Positions 17,318 through 26,589 of a DNA stretch of 44,830 nt are shown piece after piece. Made by a program: the position numbers and the translations under genes. Source of the DNA: Aquibium carbonis (lineage in GTDB: Bacteria > Pseudomonadota > Alphaproteobacteria > Rhizobiales > Rhizobiaceae). The notes beneath the pieces are model-generated. The model ran no database searches. It was given only the letters and a program-made list of their open reading frames with translations, and was not told the origin of the DNA. The DNA lies in NCBI RefSeq assembly GCF_003970795.1, contig NZ_RWKW01000064.1:1-44830 (forward strand). Reading direction: 5' to 3'. Position 1 is the stretch's first letter; each line of letters begins with the position of its first letter.

Positions 17318-18472
17318 ATGGAACAGATCGCGCGCGCGGACATTGCCGCCTTCAAGAGCGGAGATGCCGGTTTGGCCAATGCGATGATCGAGCAGAGCGG
17401 CGTACGGGTCGGCGAGCGACGTCGGCGCGGCCGCGCGGCCGGGATCAACCCCTCGGGCCGCTTCGAGGCGCTGCGGCGCGACGTCTTCGACGACGGGTGG
17501 GACACGATCGAGGATCTGCCGCCCTTCAAGACCGAAGTGCAGATGGAAAAGCCGCGCACGATCATCACGCGCAACGAGTCACCCGACATTTCGTTCGACC
17601 GATCGCTCAACCCCTATCGCGGCTGCGAGCATGGCTGCGTCTACTGCTTCGCCCGGCCGACGCATGGCTACATGGGGCTGTCGGCTGGACTCGATTTCGA
17701 ATCCAAGCTGTTCGCCAAGCCCGACGCGGCGAAGCTGCTCGAGCGGGAACTCGCGAAGGACGGCTACCAGCCCAAGACGATCGCCATCGGCACCAACACC
17801 GATCCGTATCAGCCGATCGAGAAGCGCTACGGCATCATGCGCCAGATCCTGGAGGTGCTGGAAGCGCACAACCATCCCGTCGGCATCGTGACGAAGTCGG
17901 CGCTGGTGTCGCGCGACATCGACATCCTGTCGCGGATGGCCGAGAAGGGCCTGGCCAAGGTGGCGCTGTCGGTGACGACGCTCGACCGGCGGCTGGCACG
18001 GGCCATGGAGCCGCGCGCCGCGACGCCGACGCGGCGGCTGGAGGCGATGAAGGCACTGTCGGAGGCGGGCATCCCGGTTTCGGTGATGGTGGCTCCGGTG
18101 ATCCCCGGCCTGACCGATCACGAGGTGGAGCGCATCCTCGATTCGGCGCACTCCGTCGGCGCGCGCGAGGCGGGCTACATCATCCTGCGGCTGCCCCTGG
18201 AGGTGAGCCCGATCTTCAAGGACTGGCTGCTGCGTCATTATCCCGACAGCTACCGTCACGTGCTGTCGCTGGTACGGTCCATGCGCGACGGCAAGGATTA
18301 CGATTCGACCTGGGGGGCGCGCATGAAGGGCGCCGGCCCCTATGCCTGGCAGATCGGACGGCGCTTCCAGATCACGGCGCGGCGGCTTGGCCTGAACCAG
18401 AACAAGCGCGTGCTGCGCACCGACCTGTTCAAACCGCCGGCGCGCACGGGCGAGCAGCTTTCGCTGCTCTGA
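17318..18472 (+). CDS. PA0069-family radical SAM protein (SPL-like)
   Basis: A 384-residue protein with the 4Fe-4S cluster motif C103-x3-C107-x2-C110 in YRGCEHGCVYCFARPTH, followed by IAIGTNTDPYQPIEKRYGIM and LALSVTT-like TIM-barrel strands (KVALSVTTLDRRLARAMEP). It matches the large spore-photoproduct-lyase-like radical SAM group named after PA0069, whose reaction is unknown. It stands as its own start of a plus-strand pair with rnhB; the 133-base upstream region has an AT-rich stretch (TTTTTCATAATAGGAATAG) that may hold the promoter. Confidence 0.9.
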   Translation: MEQIARADIAAFKSGDAGLANAMIEQSGVRVGERRRRGRAAGINPSGRFEALRRDVFDDGWDTIEDLPPFKTEVQMEKPRTIITRNESPDISFDRSLNPYRGCEHGCVYCFARPTHGYMGLSAGLDFESKLFAKPDAAKLLERELAKDGYQPKTIAIGTNTDPYQPIEKRYGIMRQILEVLEAHNHPVGIVTKSALVSRDIDILSRMAEKGLAKVALSVTTLDRRLARAMEPRAATPTRRLEAMKALSEAGIPVSVMVAPVIPGLTDHEVERILDSAHSVGAREAGYIILRLPLEVSPIFKDWLLRHYPDSYRHVLSLVRSMRDGKDYDSTWGARMKGAGPYAWQIGRRFQITARRLGLNQNKRVLRTDLFKPPARTGEQLSLL

Positions 18473-18584
18473 CGCGACACCCTTCCGTCCGGCCACCCCG
18501 TCCTTGGCCTGACGGCGCCTTCCCGGTTCGCCCCGCCGGGACGGCCTTGCGGAGGGCCGGAAGCTCTGCGACCATCGCCGCACC

Positions 18585-19292
18585 ATGAGTCGCTCCCCTT
18601 CTTCCGGTCCTCCGCTTCTCTTCGACATGCCGCTCAGGCCTGACTTCTCGATCGAGACGCGACTGCTGTCGCGCGGAACCGGGCCGGTATGCGGTCTCGA
18701 CGAAGCCGGCCGCGGCCCCCTGGCAGGCCCTGTCGTCGCGGCCGCCGTCATCCTCGATCCGAAACGCATCCCCTCCGGGCTCGACGATTCCAAACGGCTG
18801 AAGGCGGCCGACCGCGAGCGGCTGTGCGAGGAGATCATCCAAACGGCGGTGGCGGTTTCCGTCGCGTCGGTCGCGGCCGCCGGGATCGATGAGATCAACA
18901 TCCTGCGGGCCAGCCTGGAGGCCATGCGCCGCGCGGCCACGCTTCTCTGTGTGCCCCCAGGGCACGCACTGGTGGACGGACGCGACGTGCCGCCCGGCCT
19001 GCCCTGCGAGGCGCAGGCGCTGGTGAAGGGCGACCAGCGATCGCAGTCGATCGCGGCCGCCTCCATCGTCGCCAAGGTCACGCGCGACCGGATGATGACG
19101 CGCTGCGCTGCGGTGCACCCGGCCTACGGTTTCGAACTGCACATGGGCTATGCCACGGTCCGCCACCGTTCGGCGATCACCGAAGCGGGCGCGGTGATGC
19201 GAATCCACCGCATGAGCTTTGCACCGTTGAAGCTGGAACCAGTCGACGCTCCGGCAGAGGCATCGACCTTGCTGGAAGCGCAGCCGGGCTGA
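18585..19292 (+). CDS. rnhB: ribonuclease HII
   Basis: Cleaves RNA in RNA-DNA hybrids, including single ribonucleotides in duplex DNA. The 235-residue protein has [20 protein letters not shown] at 36-55 (catalytic Asp39, Glu40), [13 protein letters not shown] near 67, ALVDGRD near 128 and [21 protein letters not shown] near 145-165. The C-terminal part differs from the usual KGYGT motif (MGYATVRH) but is alignable. It lies 112 bases after the radical SAM gene and is convergent with the atp operon. Confidence 0.95.
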   Translation: MSRSPSSGPPLLFDMPLRPDFSIETRLLSRGTGPVCGLDEAGRGPLAGPVVAAAVILDPKRIPSGLDDSKRLKAADRERLCEEIIQTAVAVSVASVAAAGIDEINILRASLEAMRRAATLLCVPPGHALVDGRDVPPGLPCEAQALVKGDQRSQSIAAASIVAKVTRDRMMTRCAAVHPAYGFELHMGYATVRHRSAITEAGAVMRIHRMSFAPLKLEPVDAPAEASTLLEAQPG

Positions 19293-19365
19293 CGGACCTC
19301 CGAAAGTCGTTCGCCGGACTGGACGTGCCCCCAGCCCCTCGACGTGCCCGCGCCCGAGGGACGCC

Positions 19366-19393
19366 TAAGAAAAATGCCGCCCGGAGGCGGCAT
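19366..19393 (-). terminator. Rho-independent terminator of the atp operon
   Basis: On the minus strand, ATGCCGCC, a four-base loop (TCCG) and GGCGGCAT form an 8-bp GC-rich stem at 19374-19393, followed directly by TTTTCTT. It is 54 bases beyond the stop of the b subunit gene and is the best intrinsic terminator in the window. Confidence 0.85.
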
Positions 19394-19446
19394 CGACCAA
19401 GATGGGGAGCAAACAGGATCCGACAGCGCGGACGCCCGTCGGCGTC

Positions 19447-19926
19447 TCAGTTGAGCCGGGACTTCACATCCTGCACCGAGGACTTGAAGAGCTTCTCGGC
19501 CACCGTCGCGTCGACCTTGTCGGCGAGCAACTGGCGGGCCGCCGCCACGGCGATGTCGACCGCGTTCGAGCGAACCTCGTTCACCGCGTCGCGTTCGGCC
19601 TGGCCGATCTTCTGTTCGGCCAGCGCGGTACGGCGCGCCACGTATTCCTCGGTCTTCTGCTTGGCCTCGCGAACCAGCATGTCGGCCTCGTGCTTGGCGG
19701 ACTCGATGATCTCGCCTGCCTCGCGCTCGGCTTCCTTGCGCTTGCGCTGGTATTCCGCGAGGAGCTGCTGGGCTTCCTCGCGCAGCCTGCGCGCCTGCTC
19801 GAGTTCGTCGCGGATCTTGTCGGCTCGGTTGTCGAGCGACTTGCCGACCATGCTCGGCACCTTCACGTAGACCATGAGGGCCAGGAAGATGACGAGGCCG
19901 ACGGTAGCCCAGAATGTGGCGTCCAT
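19447..19926 (-). CDS. atpF: F0F1 ATP synthase subunit b
   Basis: One of the two peripheral-stalk b-type subunits. The 159 residues start MDATFWATVGLVIFLALMVY (membrane anchor) and continue as a long charged helix (LEQARRLREEAQQLLAEYQR ... EAEREAGEIIESAKHEADML), the coiled-coil stator arm that reaches F1. The ATG at 19926 follows GTAGGAGAGC. It is last in the F0 operon, ten bases after b'. The F1 genes are not in the window, in line with the split atp organisation of alphaproteobacteria. Confidence 0.96.
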   Translation of the reverse strand: MDATFWATVGLVIFLALMVYVKVPSMVGKSLDNRADKIRDELEQARRLREEAQQLLAEYQRKRKEAEREAGEIIESAKHEADMLVREAKQKTEEYVARRTALAEQKIGQAERDAVNEVRSNAVDIAVAAARQLLADKVDATVAEKLFKSSVQDVKSRLN

Positions 19927-19936
19927 ACCCGCTCTC

Positions 19937-20566
19937 CTACTTCGATGCCGCGCGAACGGCGGCCGAAACATCACCCTGGGCGACCGGATCGCCAATCAGG
20001 GCCTGAACGATGGCGCCCGCCGTTTCCTCGGCAATCGCACCGACGTCCTTCATGGCCGAAGCCTTGATGTCGGCGATGCGTGCCTCGGCCGCAGCGAGTT
20101 TCGTGTCCAGCGCCGCCTCGATCCGCTTGCGTTCGGCGTCGGCTTCCGCCTTGGCGCCGTCGCGAGCCTTCTGGCCGATCTGGCTGGCCTTCTTGCGCGC
20201 GTCGGCGAGACCCTGCTCGTAAGCGGCGATCGCCTCGTCGGCCTCCTGCTTCAGACGGGCGGCCTGATCCAGATCGCCGGCGATGCGGTCACGCCGCACC
20301 TCGAGGATGCCAGCCAGACGCGGCAAGGCCACGCGCTTCAGGAAAACGTAGAACAGGCCGAACGTAATCGCCAGCCAGAGAATCTGGGATGGGAAGGTCT
20401 GTGTCTCGAAGGGCGGAAAGGCCGCCTTGGCATGGCCATCATGAGCCACTTCGGTGCCCGTGACGACCTCTTCGGAGCCGACCACGGTCTCCCCGGAACC
20501 GACGACGGCTTCGCCGTCCGCCTGCCCGGTGGGGGCATCCTGAGCAAATGCCGGTGAAACAAACAT
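19937..20566 (-). CDS. atpF2: F0F1 ATP synthase subunit b'
   Basis: Second, divergent b-type stalk subunit found in alphaproteobacteria, cyanobacteria and plastids; it forms a b/b' heterodimer. The 209 residues have a non-conserved N-terminal segment (MFVSPAFAQDAP and acidic linker), a membrane helix near 58-80 (FPSQILWLAITFGLFYVFLK) and a long coiled coil (GDLDQAARLKQEADEAIAAY onward). Its ATG is 74 bases from atpE, with a hairpin in the gap. Confidence 0.94.
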   Translation of the reverse strand: MFVSPAFAQDAPTGQADGEAVVGSGETVVGSEEVVTGTEVAHDGHAKAAFPPFETQTFPSQILWLAITFGLFYVFLKRVALPRLAGILEVRRDRIAGDLDQAARLKQEADEAIAAYEQGLADARKKASQIGQKARDGAKAEADAERKRIEAALDTKLAAAEARIADIKASAMKDVGAIAEETAGAIVQALIGDPVAQGDVSAAVRAASK

Positions 20567-20588
20567 CAGCGCTTCCTGTCAAATCCAG

Positions 20589-20611
20589 CCGGCCGCGACT
20601 GCCGCGGCCGG
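20589..20611. promoter_or_regulatory. intercistronic hairpin between atpE and the b' gene
   Basis: Perfect 9-base arms CCGGCCGCG and CGCGGCCGG around a five-base loop. On the minus-strand transcript it lies 30 bases after the atpE stop and has no U-tract, so it looks like an mRNA-stabilising or attenuating stem rather than a full terminator. Confidence 0.6.
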
Positions 20612-20640
20612 ACGATCCTGCTCGTGCGAAACGCCAGCTC

Positions 20641-20865
20641 TTACGTGAAGAGCAGCAGCAGCGCGATGAGAAGGGAGAAGATGCCGAGCGCTTCGGTCAC
20701 CGCGAAGCCGAACACCAGACGGCCGAACTGGCTGTCCGCCGCCGACGGGTTGCGCAGTGCACCCGACAGGTAGCTGCCGAAGATGTTGCCGAGGCCGAGC
20801 GCCGTGCCCGCCATGCCAAGGCAGGCGATACCGGCGCCGATCGCCTTTGCTGCTTCTACTTCCAT
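20641..20865 (-). CDS. atpE: F0F1 ATP synthase subunit c
   Basis: Proteolipid of the proton-driven rotor ring. The 74 residues form a hairpin of two membrane helices: AAKAIGAGIACLGMAGTALG (glycine-rich helix 1) and FGFAVTEALGIFSLLIALLLL, where the Glu of TEALG is the proton-carrying carboxylate. The polar loop reads ALRNPSAADS. The ATG at 20865 is preceded by AAGGAGA, the strongest ribosome binding site of the operon, fitting the high copy number of this subunit. Confidence 0.97.
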   Translation of the reverse strand: MEVEAAKAIGAGIACLGMAGTALGLGNIFGSYLSGALRNPSAADSQFGRLVFGFAVTEALGIFSLLIALLLLFT

Positions 20866-20910
20866 GAGAGATCTCCTTGTTGAAGTCCAGTGATGGGGTT
20901 GTGTTTGCCG

Positions 20911-20926
20911 CGGCTGCAAGCAGCCG
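20911..20926. promoter_or_regulatory. intercistronic hairpin between atpB and atpE
   Basis: CGGCTG, loop CAAG, CAGCCG: a perfect 6-bp stem in the 65-base gap between atpB and atpE. No U-tract follows on the minus strand. Together with the hairpin after atpE it brackets the c-subunit gene. Confidence 0.45.
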
Positions 20927-20930
20927 GAAC

Positions 20931-21683
20931 TCAGTGTCCGTCGGGATGGAGCGCGTCGTTGAGATACATGCAGGTCAGCACCGCGAAAACGTAGGCCTGC
21001 AGGAAGGCGACGAGGAACTCGAGGCCGGTCAGCGCCACCGTCATGAACAGCGGCAGAACGGCGCCGGCGATGCCCAGCGCACCCATCGAGCCCATCGAGG
21101 CGATGAAGCCCGCGAAGACCTTCAGCGTGATGTGGCCGGCCAGCATGTTGGCGAAGAGACGGACCGAAAGGCTGATCGGACGCGAGAGAAAGGAAACGAT
21201 CTCGATCGCGACGATCAGCGGCACGAGCAGCCCAGGCACGCCGCTCGGCACGAAGAGCTTCAGGAAGCCCATTCCGTGCTTCATGAAACCGTAGACCAGG
21301 ACGGTGCCGATGACGAGCAGCGCCAGCGCGAAGGTGACGATGATGTGGCTCGTGACCGTGAAGAAGTAGGGGAACATGCCGAGCAGGTTGGCGAACAGCA
21401 CGAACATGAAGAGGGAAAAGACGAAGGGAAAGAACTTCATGCCGTGCGAACCGGCGGCGTCGCGCAGCATGTTGGCCACGAACTCGTAGGACATTTCGGC
21501 CAGAGACTGCATGCGGCTCGGCACGAGCCCGCGATTGGCCGTCGACAGGAACAGGAAGGCGCTGGCCGAGACCACCGACACGACCATGAAGGCCGAGGAA
21601 TTGGTGAACGAGAAATCGAGGCCGCCGATCTCGATCGGCACCCATCGCTGGATCTGGAACTGGGAGATCGGATCGTTGGCCAA
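20931..21683 (-). CDS. atpB: F0F1 ATP synthase subunit a
   Basis: Stator channel subunit next to the c ring. The 250 residues have five to six membrane helices and the hallmark [14 protein letters not shown] near 172-185, with the essential arginine, plus [18 protein letters not shown]-type C-terminal helix. The start is TTG at 21683 (AAGGTGG upstream); no ATG or GTG fits the conserved [13 protein letters not shown] terminus. It follows atpI by 37 bases. Confidence 0.97.
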   Translation of the reverse strand: MANDPISQFQIQRWVPIEIGGLDFSFTNSSAFMVVSVVSASAFLFLSTANRGLVPSRMQSLAEMSYEFVANMLRDAAGSHGMKFFPFVFSLFMFVLFANLLGMFPYFFTVTSHIIVTFALALLVIGTVLVYGFMKHGMGFLKLFVPSGVPGLLVPLIVAIEIVSFLSRPISLSVRLFANMLAGHITLKVFAGFIASMGSMGALGIAGAVLPLFMTVALTGLEFLVAFLQAYVFAVLTCMYLNDALHPDGH

Positions 21684-21720
21684 CGCTTACCACCTTGCCG
21701 TTCAGACGCCGCGGCGCCGT

Positions 21721-22122
21721 TCAATTCTTGCCGGAACCCTGGTCGTCCGTCCCGGACTTCCGAGTTCCGAATTCCGCCACCATGCCGGCCGAACGCAGGG
21801 CGTTCACCACACCGGCGGCAAATCCGAGCAACAGGAACACCACCAAGCCGAAAGGCGATGTCCCCGCATAGTAGTCGATGGCCCACCCGAGCGCCGCGCC
21901 CACAACGATGCCGGCGATGAACTCGCTGGACATTCGCAGTGCGCTGCCAACACCGGCCATGCCGCCCGTGCCAGACCTCTCCTTTTCGCTCACCGCAGGG
22001 CGCCGCGCCGTCAACGCCGCTTCGAGTTCCCTGCGCCTGCGGTCGAGATCGTCCGCACCGGCAATCCGCATCCCATCCTGCCCGGGCTGGTCTCCGTCAG
22101 TATCGCCTGGCCGTTCCGACAT
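21721..22122 (-). CDS. atpI: ATP synthase assembly protein I
   Basis: First gene of the F0 operon; AtpI helps assemble the c ring. The 133 residues have a charged N-terminal region (DDLDRRRRELEAALTARRP) and two membrane helices (SSEFIAGIVVGAALGWAIDY and FGLVVFLLLGFAAGVVNAL). The ATG at 22122 has a GGGAGG site; the longer open frame to 22236 lacks one. Confidence 0.9.
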   Translation of the reverse strand: MSERPGDTDGDQPGQDGMRIAGADDLDRRRRELEAALTARRPAVSEKERSGTGGMAGVGSALRMSSEFIAGIVVGAALGWAIDYYAGTSPFGLVVFLLLGFAAGVVNALRSAGMVAEFGTRKSGTDDQGSGKN

Positions 22123-22246
22123 GGCGAACCAACCTCCCGCCCGTGCAATCCGGTCCGGACTGCCCGCTTCAAAGTCGCGCGCACCATAGTGAGGGGCGTT
22201 CGGGCAGTCAAGCCGATGAAGCCCCCCTTCACGCATGTTGTTTTTA

Positions 22247-22258
22247 TTGATAGATCAA
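22247..22258. promoter_or_regulatory. inverted repeat in the AT-rich region upstream of atpI
   Basis: TTGATAGATCAA, perfect 5-base arms with a 2-base spacer, inside an AT-rich patch (22236-22265) that stands out from the surrounding GC-rich DNA. The patch lies 115-145 bases upstream of the atpI start, a fitting place for the atp promoter or an operator. The arms match FNR half-sites but the 2-base spacer is too short for a normal FNR box. Confidence 0.35.
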
Positions 22259-22344
22259 CAGGTTAGCAGGCTGCGACAGATCGTCCGATCCGTTCTCCCC
22301 AGGATGTCCCGCGAATCCCGCCGAACACGCGCGCGCGTTCCGCC

Positions 22345-23532
22345 TCAGTTCCAGCCGCCATTATGGGTGCGATAGAAGACATGGAGGCCGATCTTCTTCA
22401 TCTTTTCCATGGTCCCGGCCCAGCGCGGATTGACGTAGGTCGCGTGGTAGTGGGTCGACGAGCCGACCTCGGGAATGAAGATCTTGCCGGCCGTCACGGC
22501 CATGGAAACGTCGCGCGCCATCGCCCAATGTGCGGGGCTGGCGACCCGATCGCGGATGCCGTCGCAGGCGAAGGAGAACTGGCACCGGTTGCGCCAGTGA
22601 TCGTTCTGGTAGACGACGCCGCAGATCGTGTCGGGATAGGCGGGGTTGCGGACGCGGTTGAGGATGACCTGGGCCACGGCGGCCTGGCCCTTGACGGTCT
22701 CGCCGCGCGCTTCGAAATAGACGCCCGCCGTCAGGCACTTCTGTTCGGCCTCGGAAAACACCGCCGCCGGCAGGGGCTTCTTCATCCAGGCGTGGTCGCC
22801 GTCTCCCATCGGCGGAATGAAGCGGCCTTCGTTCGGATCGGCCTCGCCCTTGAGCAGCGTGGCGAAGGGCGACAGTTCGGCAAAATCGGGCTTGGCCGGC
22901 GCATAGGCGGTGGCGAGGACGTCGGGCTTGGTGTTGGTGACGAGGCTGGCGAGCATGGCCGGGATGGCCGGATCGACCTTCTTTCTGGCACGCGGGTGGA
23001 AGGCGCCCGCGATCTCGATCTCCTGGCCCAGCGTCTGCGGCCGGTCGAACGCCATGATGATGTCCGCGCCGTCGAGATTCGGGTGCGTCAGCATCGAGGT
23101 TCGCTTGAAGACCGAACCGGCATTGAAGGATTTCGGCGGTGCGACCGGCGTCACGTTGACGATGCGGCCGCGCTTCTCGCTGCGGTTGACGCGGTCCTCG
23201 TCCGGCGTTTCGGAAGTGGAGCCATTCTTGGCCCGGAAGGCGACCGCGCCGACGCCCGGCGCGCGCATTCCGCCGCCGGAGATCGAGCCGGTGACGGTGG
23301 AATCCACGAACGGCATTTCGGCGGCATGGATGGAACCGGCGACGGATTTTTCCACGACGGATCGCCAGCGGGCATCGGATGCATCCGTGCCGGCAACGTA
23401 GCTTGCCATGTCCTGATAGGCAGCGACCGTGGGAAAGCCGAAGACGAAGCCGGCGCCAACCACGACGATGGACAGCAAGGAAGACTTGCGGGGCGTGGCG
23501 ATGCCTCGCCGCGACGCGAATACTGGTTTCAC
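22345..23532 (-). CDS. cell wall hydrolase (SleB/Hydrolase_2 domain)
   Basis: A 395-residue protein with an N-terminal membrane anchor or uncleaved signal (SLLSIVVVGAGFVFGFP, about 15-32), a long low-complexity linker, and a C-terminal SleB-type domain from about residue 260. The domain reads CLTAGVYFEARGETVKGQAA, VILNRVRNPAYPDTICGVV, CQFSFACDG and STHYHATYVNPRW. The Glu in YFEARGE is the likely catalytic residue for cutting peptidoglycan glycan strands. The start is GTG at 23532 with GGAGAG upstream, chosen because it begins just before the membrane segment; the open frame to 23646 has no better site. Confidence 0.88.
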   Translation of the reverse strand: MKPVFASRRGIATPRKSSLLSIVVVGAGFVFGFPTVAAYQDMASYVAGTDASDARWRSVVEKSVAGSIHAAEMPFVDSTVTGSISGGGMRAPGVGAVAFRAKNGSTSETPDEDRVNRSEKRGRIVNVTPVAPPKSFNAGSVFKRTSMLTHPNLDGADIIMAFDRPQTLGQEIEIAGAFHPRARKKVDPAIPAMLASLVTNTKPDVLATAYAPAKPDFAELSPFATLLKGEADPNEGRFIPPMGDGDHAWMKKPLPAAVFSEAEQKCLTAGVYFEARGETVKGQAAVAQVILNRVRNPAYPDTICGVVYQNDHWRNRCQFSFACDGIRDRVASPAHWAMARDVSMAVTAGKIFIPEVGSSTHYHATYVNPRWAGTMEKMKKIGLHVFYRTHNGGWN

Positions 23533-23655
23533 CGGGCTACTCTCCAGGACGCCACTCGAACGACACTGGGAGTGACAATGAAGCATTAACCTTGAAGGAC
23601 GGTTAACGGCGGCATTGTGGCATGCCGGTCGTTGTCCACGGGCCAATGGACACGC

Positions 23656-25092
23656 TCAGCGCGCGTGCTTGGCCTTGCCAGCATAGGGGTTTTCCGGCGC
23701 CCGCAGCATGATGCGGATCGGCACGCCCGGCATGTCGAAGCTCTCGCGCAGGCCGTTGGTCAGGTAACGGATATAGGACTGCGGCATGGCGTCGGGGCGC
23801 GAGCAGGAGATGACGAAGCCCGGCGGGCGGGCCTTCACCTGGGTGAGATACTTGATCTTGAGGCGCCGGCCGGCGACGGCGGGAGGCGGGTGATGGGCGA
23901 GCACGCCCTCCAGCCAGCGGTTCAGCCTGCCGGTCGAAATACGCCGGTTCCAGACCTCGTGCGTGGCGGTGACGGCTTCCATCAGACGGTCGAGGCCGCG
24001 CCCGGTCTCGGCCGAGACGGTAACCGCCCGGATGCCGCGCACCTGCGGCAACAGGCGGTCGGTCTTCTCGCGAAGCTCCGCCAGCAGCTCCTGCGGGTTG
24101 TCGATCAGATCCCACTTGTTGAAGGCGATCACAGCCGCCCGGCCCTCGCGGATGATGAGATCGGCGAGTTGGAGGTCCTGCTTTTCGAAGGGGATGGTGG
24201 CGTCGAGCACGATGATGACGACTTCGGCGAAGCGAATGGCGCGGATGCCGTCGGCGACCGACAGTCGCTCGAGCTTTTCCTGCACCCTCGACTTGCGGCG
24301 CATGCCGGCCGTGTCGAAGAGCTTCATCTTTCGGCCGCGCCATTCCCAGTCGACCGAGATCGAATCGCGGGTGATGCCGGCCTCGGGGCCCGTCAGCAGG
24401 CGCTCTTCGCCGACCAGCGCATTGATCAGGGTCGACTTGCCGGCGTTCGGGCGGCCGATGACGGCGATGCGCAGCGGCTTGGTGGCGTCGTAGGAGGGAA
24501 CCTCCTCGGCCTCGGGATCGGCGATGTCCTCGCCGATGAGCACCTCCGGGACGAAGGATGCGGGCTCGTCCTCCTCGTCGGGCGGAAACACACGCTCCTC
24601 GCCGAGCGCTTCGATGATGGCCTCGCGCAGGTCGGGCATGCCCTGGCCGTGCTCCGACGAAATCGGGATCGGCTCGCCCAGGCCCAGTTCCCAGCCCTCG
24701 AGCATGCCACCCTGGGCGCCACGCGCCTCCGCCTTGTTGGCGACGAGCACCACCGGCTTGCCGGCGCGGCGGACGATATCGGCGAAGGCCCGGTCGTTCG
24801 GCGTCAATCCGGCCTTTGCGTCGATCATGAACAGGATGAGATCGGCTTCCGAGACCGCGAGCTCGGTCTGGGCCCGCATGCGGCCTTCCAGCGTGGCAGC
24901 AGCGGCGTCTTCGAAACCAGCGGTGTCGATGACATCGAAGCGCAGGTCGTAAAGCTTGGCGTCATGGATGCGCCGATCGCGCGTGACGCCAGGGGTATCG
25001 TCGACGAGCGCGAGCTTCTTTCCGGCCAGCCTGTTGAAAAGCGTGGACTTGCCGACGTTCGGCCGGCCGACGATCGCGATCTTGAAGGTCAT
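23656..25092 (-). CDS. der: ribosome biogenesis GTPase Der
   Basis: Essential tandem GTPase of 50S subunit assembly. The 478 residues have two G domains: the first with GRPNVGKST at 8-16, DTAGFED near 56 and NKAEA near 116; the second with GRPNAGKST near 213, DTAGMRRKS near 259 and NKWD near 325. A C-terminal KH-like domain ([14 protein letters not shown] ... KIKYLTQ) follows. A 40-residue acidic linker separates the G domains ([11 protein letters not shown]), longer than in E. coli but usual in alphaproteobacteria. It sits nine bases after the TPR gene in the order commonly seen for der. Confidence 0.97.
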   Translation of the reverse strand: MTFKIAIVGRPNVGKSTLFNRLAGKKLALVDDTPGVTRDRRIHDAKLYDLRFDVIDTAGFEDAAAATLEGRMRAQTELAVSEADLILFMIDAKAGLTPNDRAFADIVRRAGKPVVLVANKAEARGAQGGMLEGWELGLGEPIPISSEHGQGMPDLREAIIEALGEERVFPPDEEDEPASFVPEVLIGEDIADPEAEEVPSYDATKPLRIAVIGRPNAGKSTLINALVGEERLLTGPEAGITRDSISVDWEWRGRKMKLFDTAGMRRKSRVQEKLERLSVADGIRAIRFAEVVIIVLDATIPFEKQDLQLADLIIREGRAAVIAFNKWDLIDNPQELLAELREKTDRLLPQVRGIRAVTVSAETGRGLDRLMEAVTATHEVWNRRISTGRLNRWLEGVLAHHPPPAVAGRRLKIKYLTQVKARPPGFVISCSRPDAMPQSYIRYLTNGLRESFDMPGVPIRIMLRAPENPYAGKAKHAR

Positions 25093-25101
25093 CGGGGCGC
25101 G

Positions 25102-25767
25102 CTACGACGCATCGCCCGAACCGCGGATCAGTTCGGACATGAGGGTGGCCCGCTCGCGGACGTTGCGCGGGGCCAGGTTGTCGGCGGCGATCTGGTCGAA
25201 AAGCGTCAACGCATCGGCGCTGCGGCCTTCCTTCCAGGCGGCGAGGCCCAGCGCCTCGCGCGCGGAGTGGCGAAGCGAATTGGTGTCGGCCGTCAACGCC
25301 TCGACGCGCGACGAGACTTCGGCATAGGTGCCGCTGTCGACGAGGATGAGGCCGGCGCGCAGGCGCGCCATCTGCCGCACGGGCTCGTCGATGGCGCGAT
25401 CGGCGGCCACCGCATCGAAGGCGGCAACGGCGCCCGCCTTGTCGCCCTTGGCGTCCAGCACCGTGGCCGCGCGCATGCGGGCAAGTACCGGATAGGCTCC
25501 GTAGCCGTCGGCCTGGAGCGATTCGAGCGCCGCGAGCGCTTCATCCGGCTTGTCGTCGGCCACGAGCGCGAGCGCCTGGGAGAAACGGTCGCCGGACGCA
25601 TTGGCCTGGTTGGTGGTCCAGTACCGCCAGCCGACCCAGGCCGCGGTGGCGACGACGACGGCGACCGCGATGCCGATGGCGATGGGACCGAAGCGGTTCC
25701 ACAGCGCCGTCGCCTGGTCGCGGCGCATTTCCTCGTTGACCTCGCGGATGAAACTGTCGTCCGACAT
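25102..25767 (-). CDS. membrane-anchored TPR protein (YfgM-like)
   Basis: A 221-residue protein with a cytoplasmic N-terminal stretch (DDSFIREVNEEMRRDQ), one membrane helix at about 26-48 (GPIAIGIAVAVVVATAAWVG) and periplasmic TPR-like helices. This is the YfgM/TPR_21 layout; YfgM acts with periplasmic chaperones at the Sec translocon. It is directly upstream of der, the same association as in many proteobacteria. Confidence 0.87.
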   Translation of the reverse strand: MSDDSFIREVNEEMRRDQATALWNRFGPIAIGIAVAVVVATAAWVGWRYWTTNQANASGDRFSQALALVADDKPDEALAALESLQADGYGAYPVLARMRAATVLDAKGDKAGAVAAFDAVAADRAIDEPVRQMARLRAGLILVDSGTYAEVSSRVEALTADTNSLRHSAREALGLAAWKEGRSADALTLFDQIAADNLAPRNVRERATLMSELIRGSGDAS

Positions 25768-25791
25768 CTATTCTGGTACCGTCATTCTGCA

Positions 25792-25810
25792 CCCCGACCG
25801 GCGGTCGGGG
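25792..25810. repeat. inverted repeat between nnrU and the TPR gene
   Basis: CCCCGACC, three-base loop GGC, GGTCGGGG: perfect 8-base arms 25 bases upstream of the TPR gene start and 66 bases after nnrU. With no U-tract on either strand it may be a weak terminator for nnrU or an operator. Confidence 0.4.
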
Positions 25811-25875
25811 CTCCCATGCCTGCGCCTTTTATCCGAAAATGGGGCTTATGGAAGGCCAACCGGCAAAATAGGCCC

Positions 25876-26448
25876 TCAGGCGCGCGCCAGGGGATCGGCG
25901 CCGAAGAGCCAGACATGCAGGCCGGAGATGAGAAGCACGTAGACCGCCACGCCAATGCCGATGGCCACGACGTCCCAGACCACCGGCCCGGTCGAGGTCG
26001 GCCCGACGTCGCCGCGCCGCTTCAGCGAGATGCGGTCGACGACCGCCCAGGCGAGGAAGCTGCCGAACAGCAGGATGGAGGCGAGTTCGCCATTGGCCAG
26101 CAGATGCGCGAAAGCCCAGATCTTCACCGAGAGCAGCATGGGGTGCTTCAGCATCTTCTTCAGCTTGCCGCCAGGCAGTTGGCTGACCGCGAGCGCGATC
26201 AGGGCGAAAAGCATCAGCAAGGCAGCGACGTGCTTCGTCCAGAGCGGGGGCTCATAGAGGACCGGCCCCGGCCAGGCGAGGGAATAGCCCCAGACGATGA
26301 GGACGAGGCCGACGGCCGAGACGATGGAGTAGAGGCCCCTCCAGCCATTGCCCATGGCGGCAAGCCTTGCGTCTCGCCATCCCGGCGCGACGATGCGGAC
26401 GGAATGGATGCCGAGAAAAAGGATCAGTCCGAGAATGAGAACGAACAT
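25876..26448 (-). CDS. nnrU: NnrU family membrane protein
   Basis: A 190-residue protein with five to six predicted membrane helices, beginning MFVLILGLILFLGIHSVRIV. It has the family blocks RGLYSIVSAVGLVLIVWGY and MLKHPMLLSVKIWAFAHLLANG, where HP and H-L-L-x-N-G are conserved in NnrU and related isoprenoid-isomerase-like proteins. NnrU was first linked to nitrite/nitric-oxide reduction in denitrifiers; no denitrification genes are in this window, so the role here is open. Confidence 0.88.
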   Translation of the reverse strand: MFVLILGLILFLGIHSVRIVAPGWRDARLAAMGNGWRGLYSIVSAVGLVLIVWGYSLAWPGPVLYEPPLWTKHVAALLMLFALIALAVSQLPGGKLKKMLKHPMLLSVKIWAFAHLLANGELASILLFGSFLAWAVVDRISLKRRGDVGPTSTGPVVWDVVAIGIGVAVYVLLISGLHVWLFGADPLARA

Positions 26449-26589
26449 TCGGTGCCCCCGCGGTGCCTGGGCGGGAACCTATCCTGCCGGATCGATGTTT
26501 GGAACCGCAATTCGATGCACATCCCATCGTCGCCACAATTGCGGGCGACCTCTTCGCCTCTTCTTCCAGCCGCCGAGTCGTCCTTTCGA

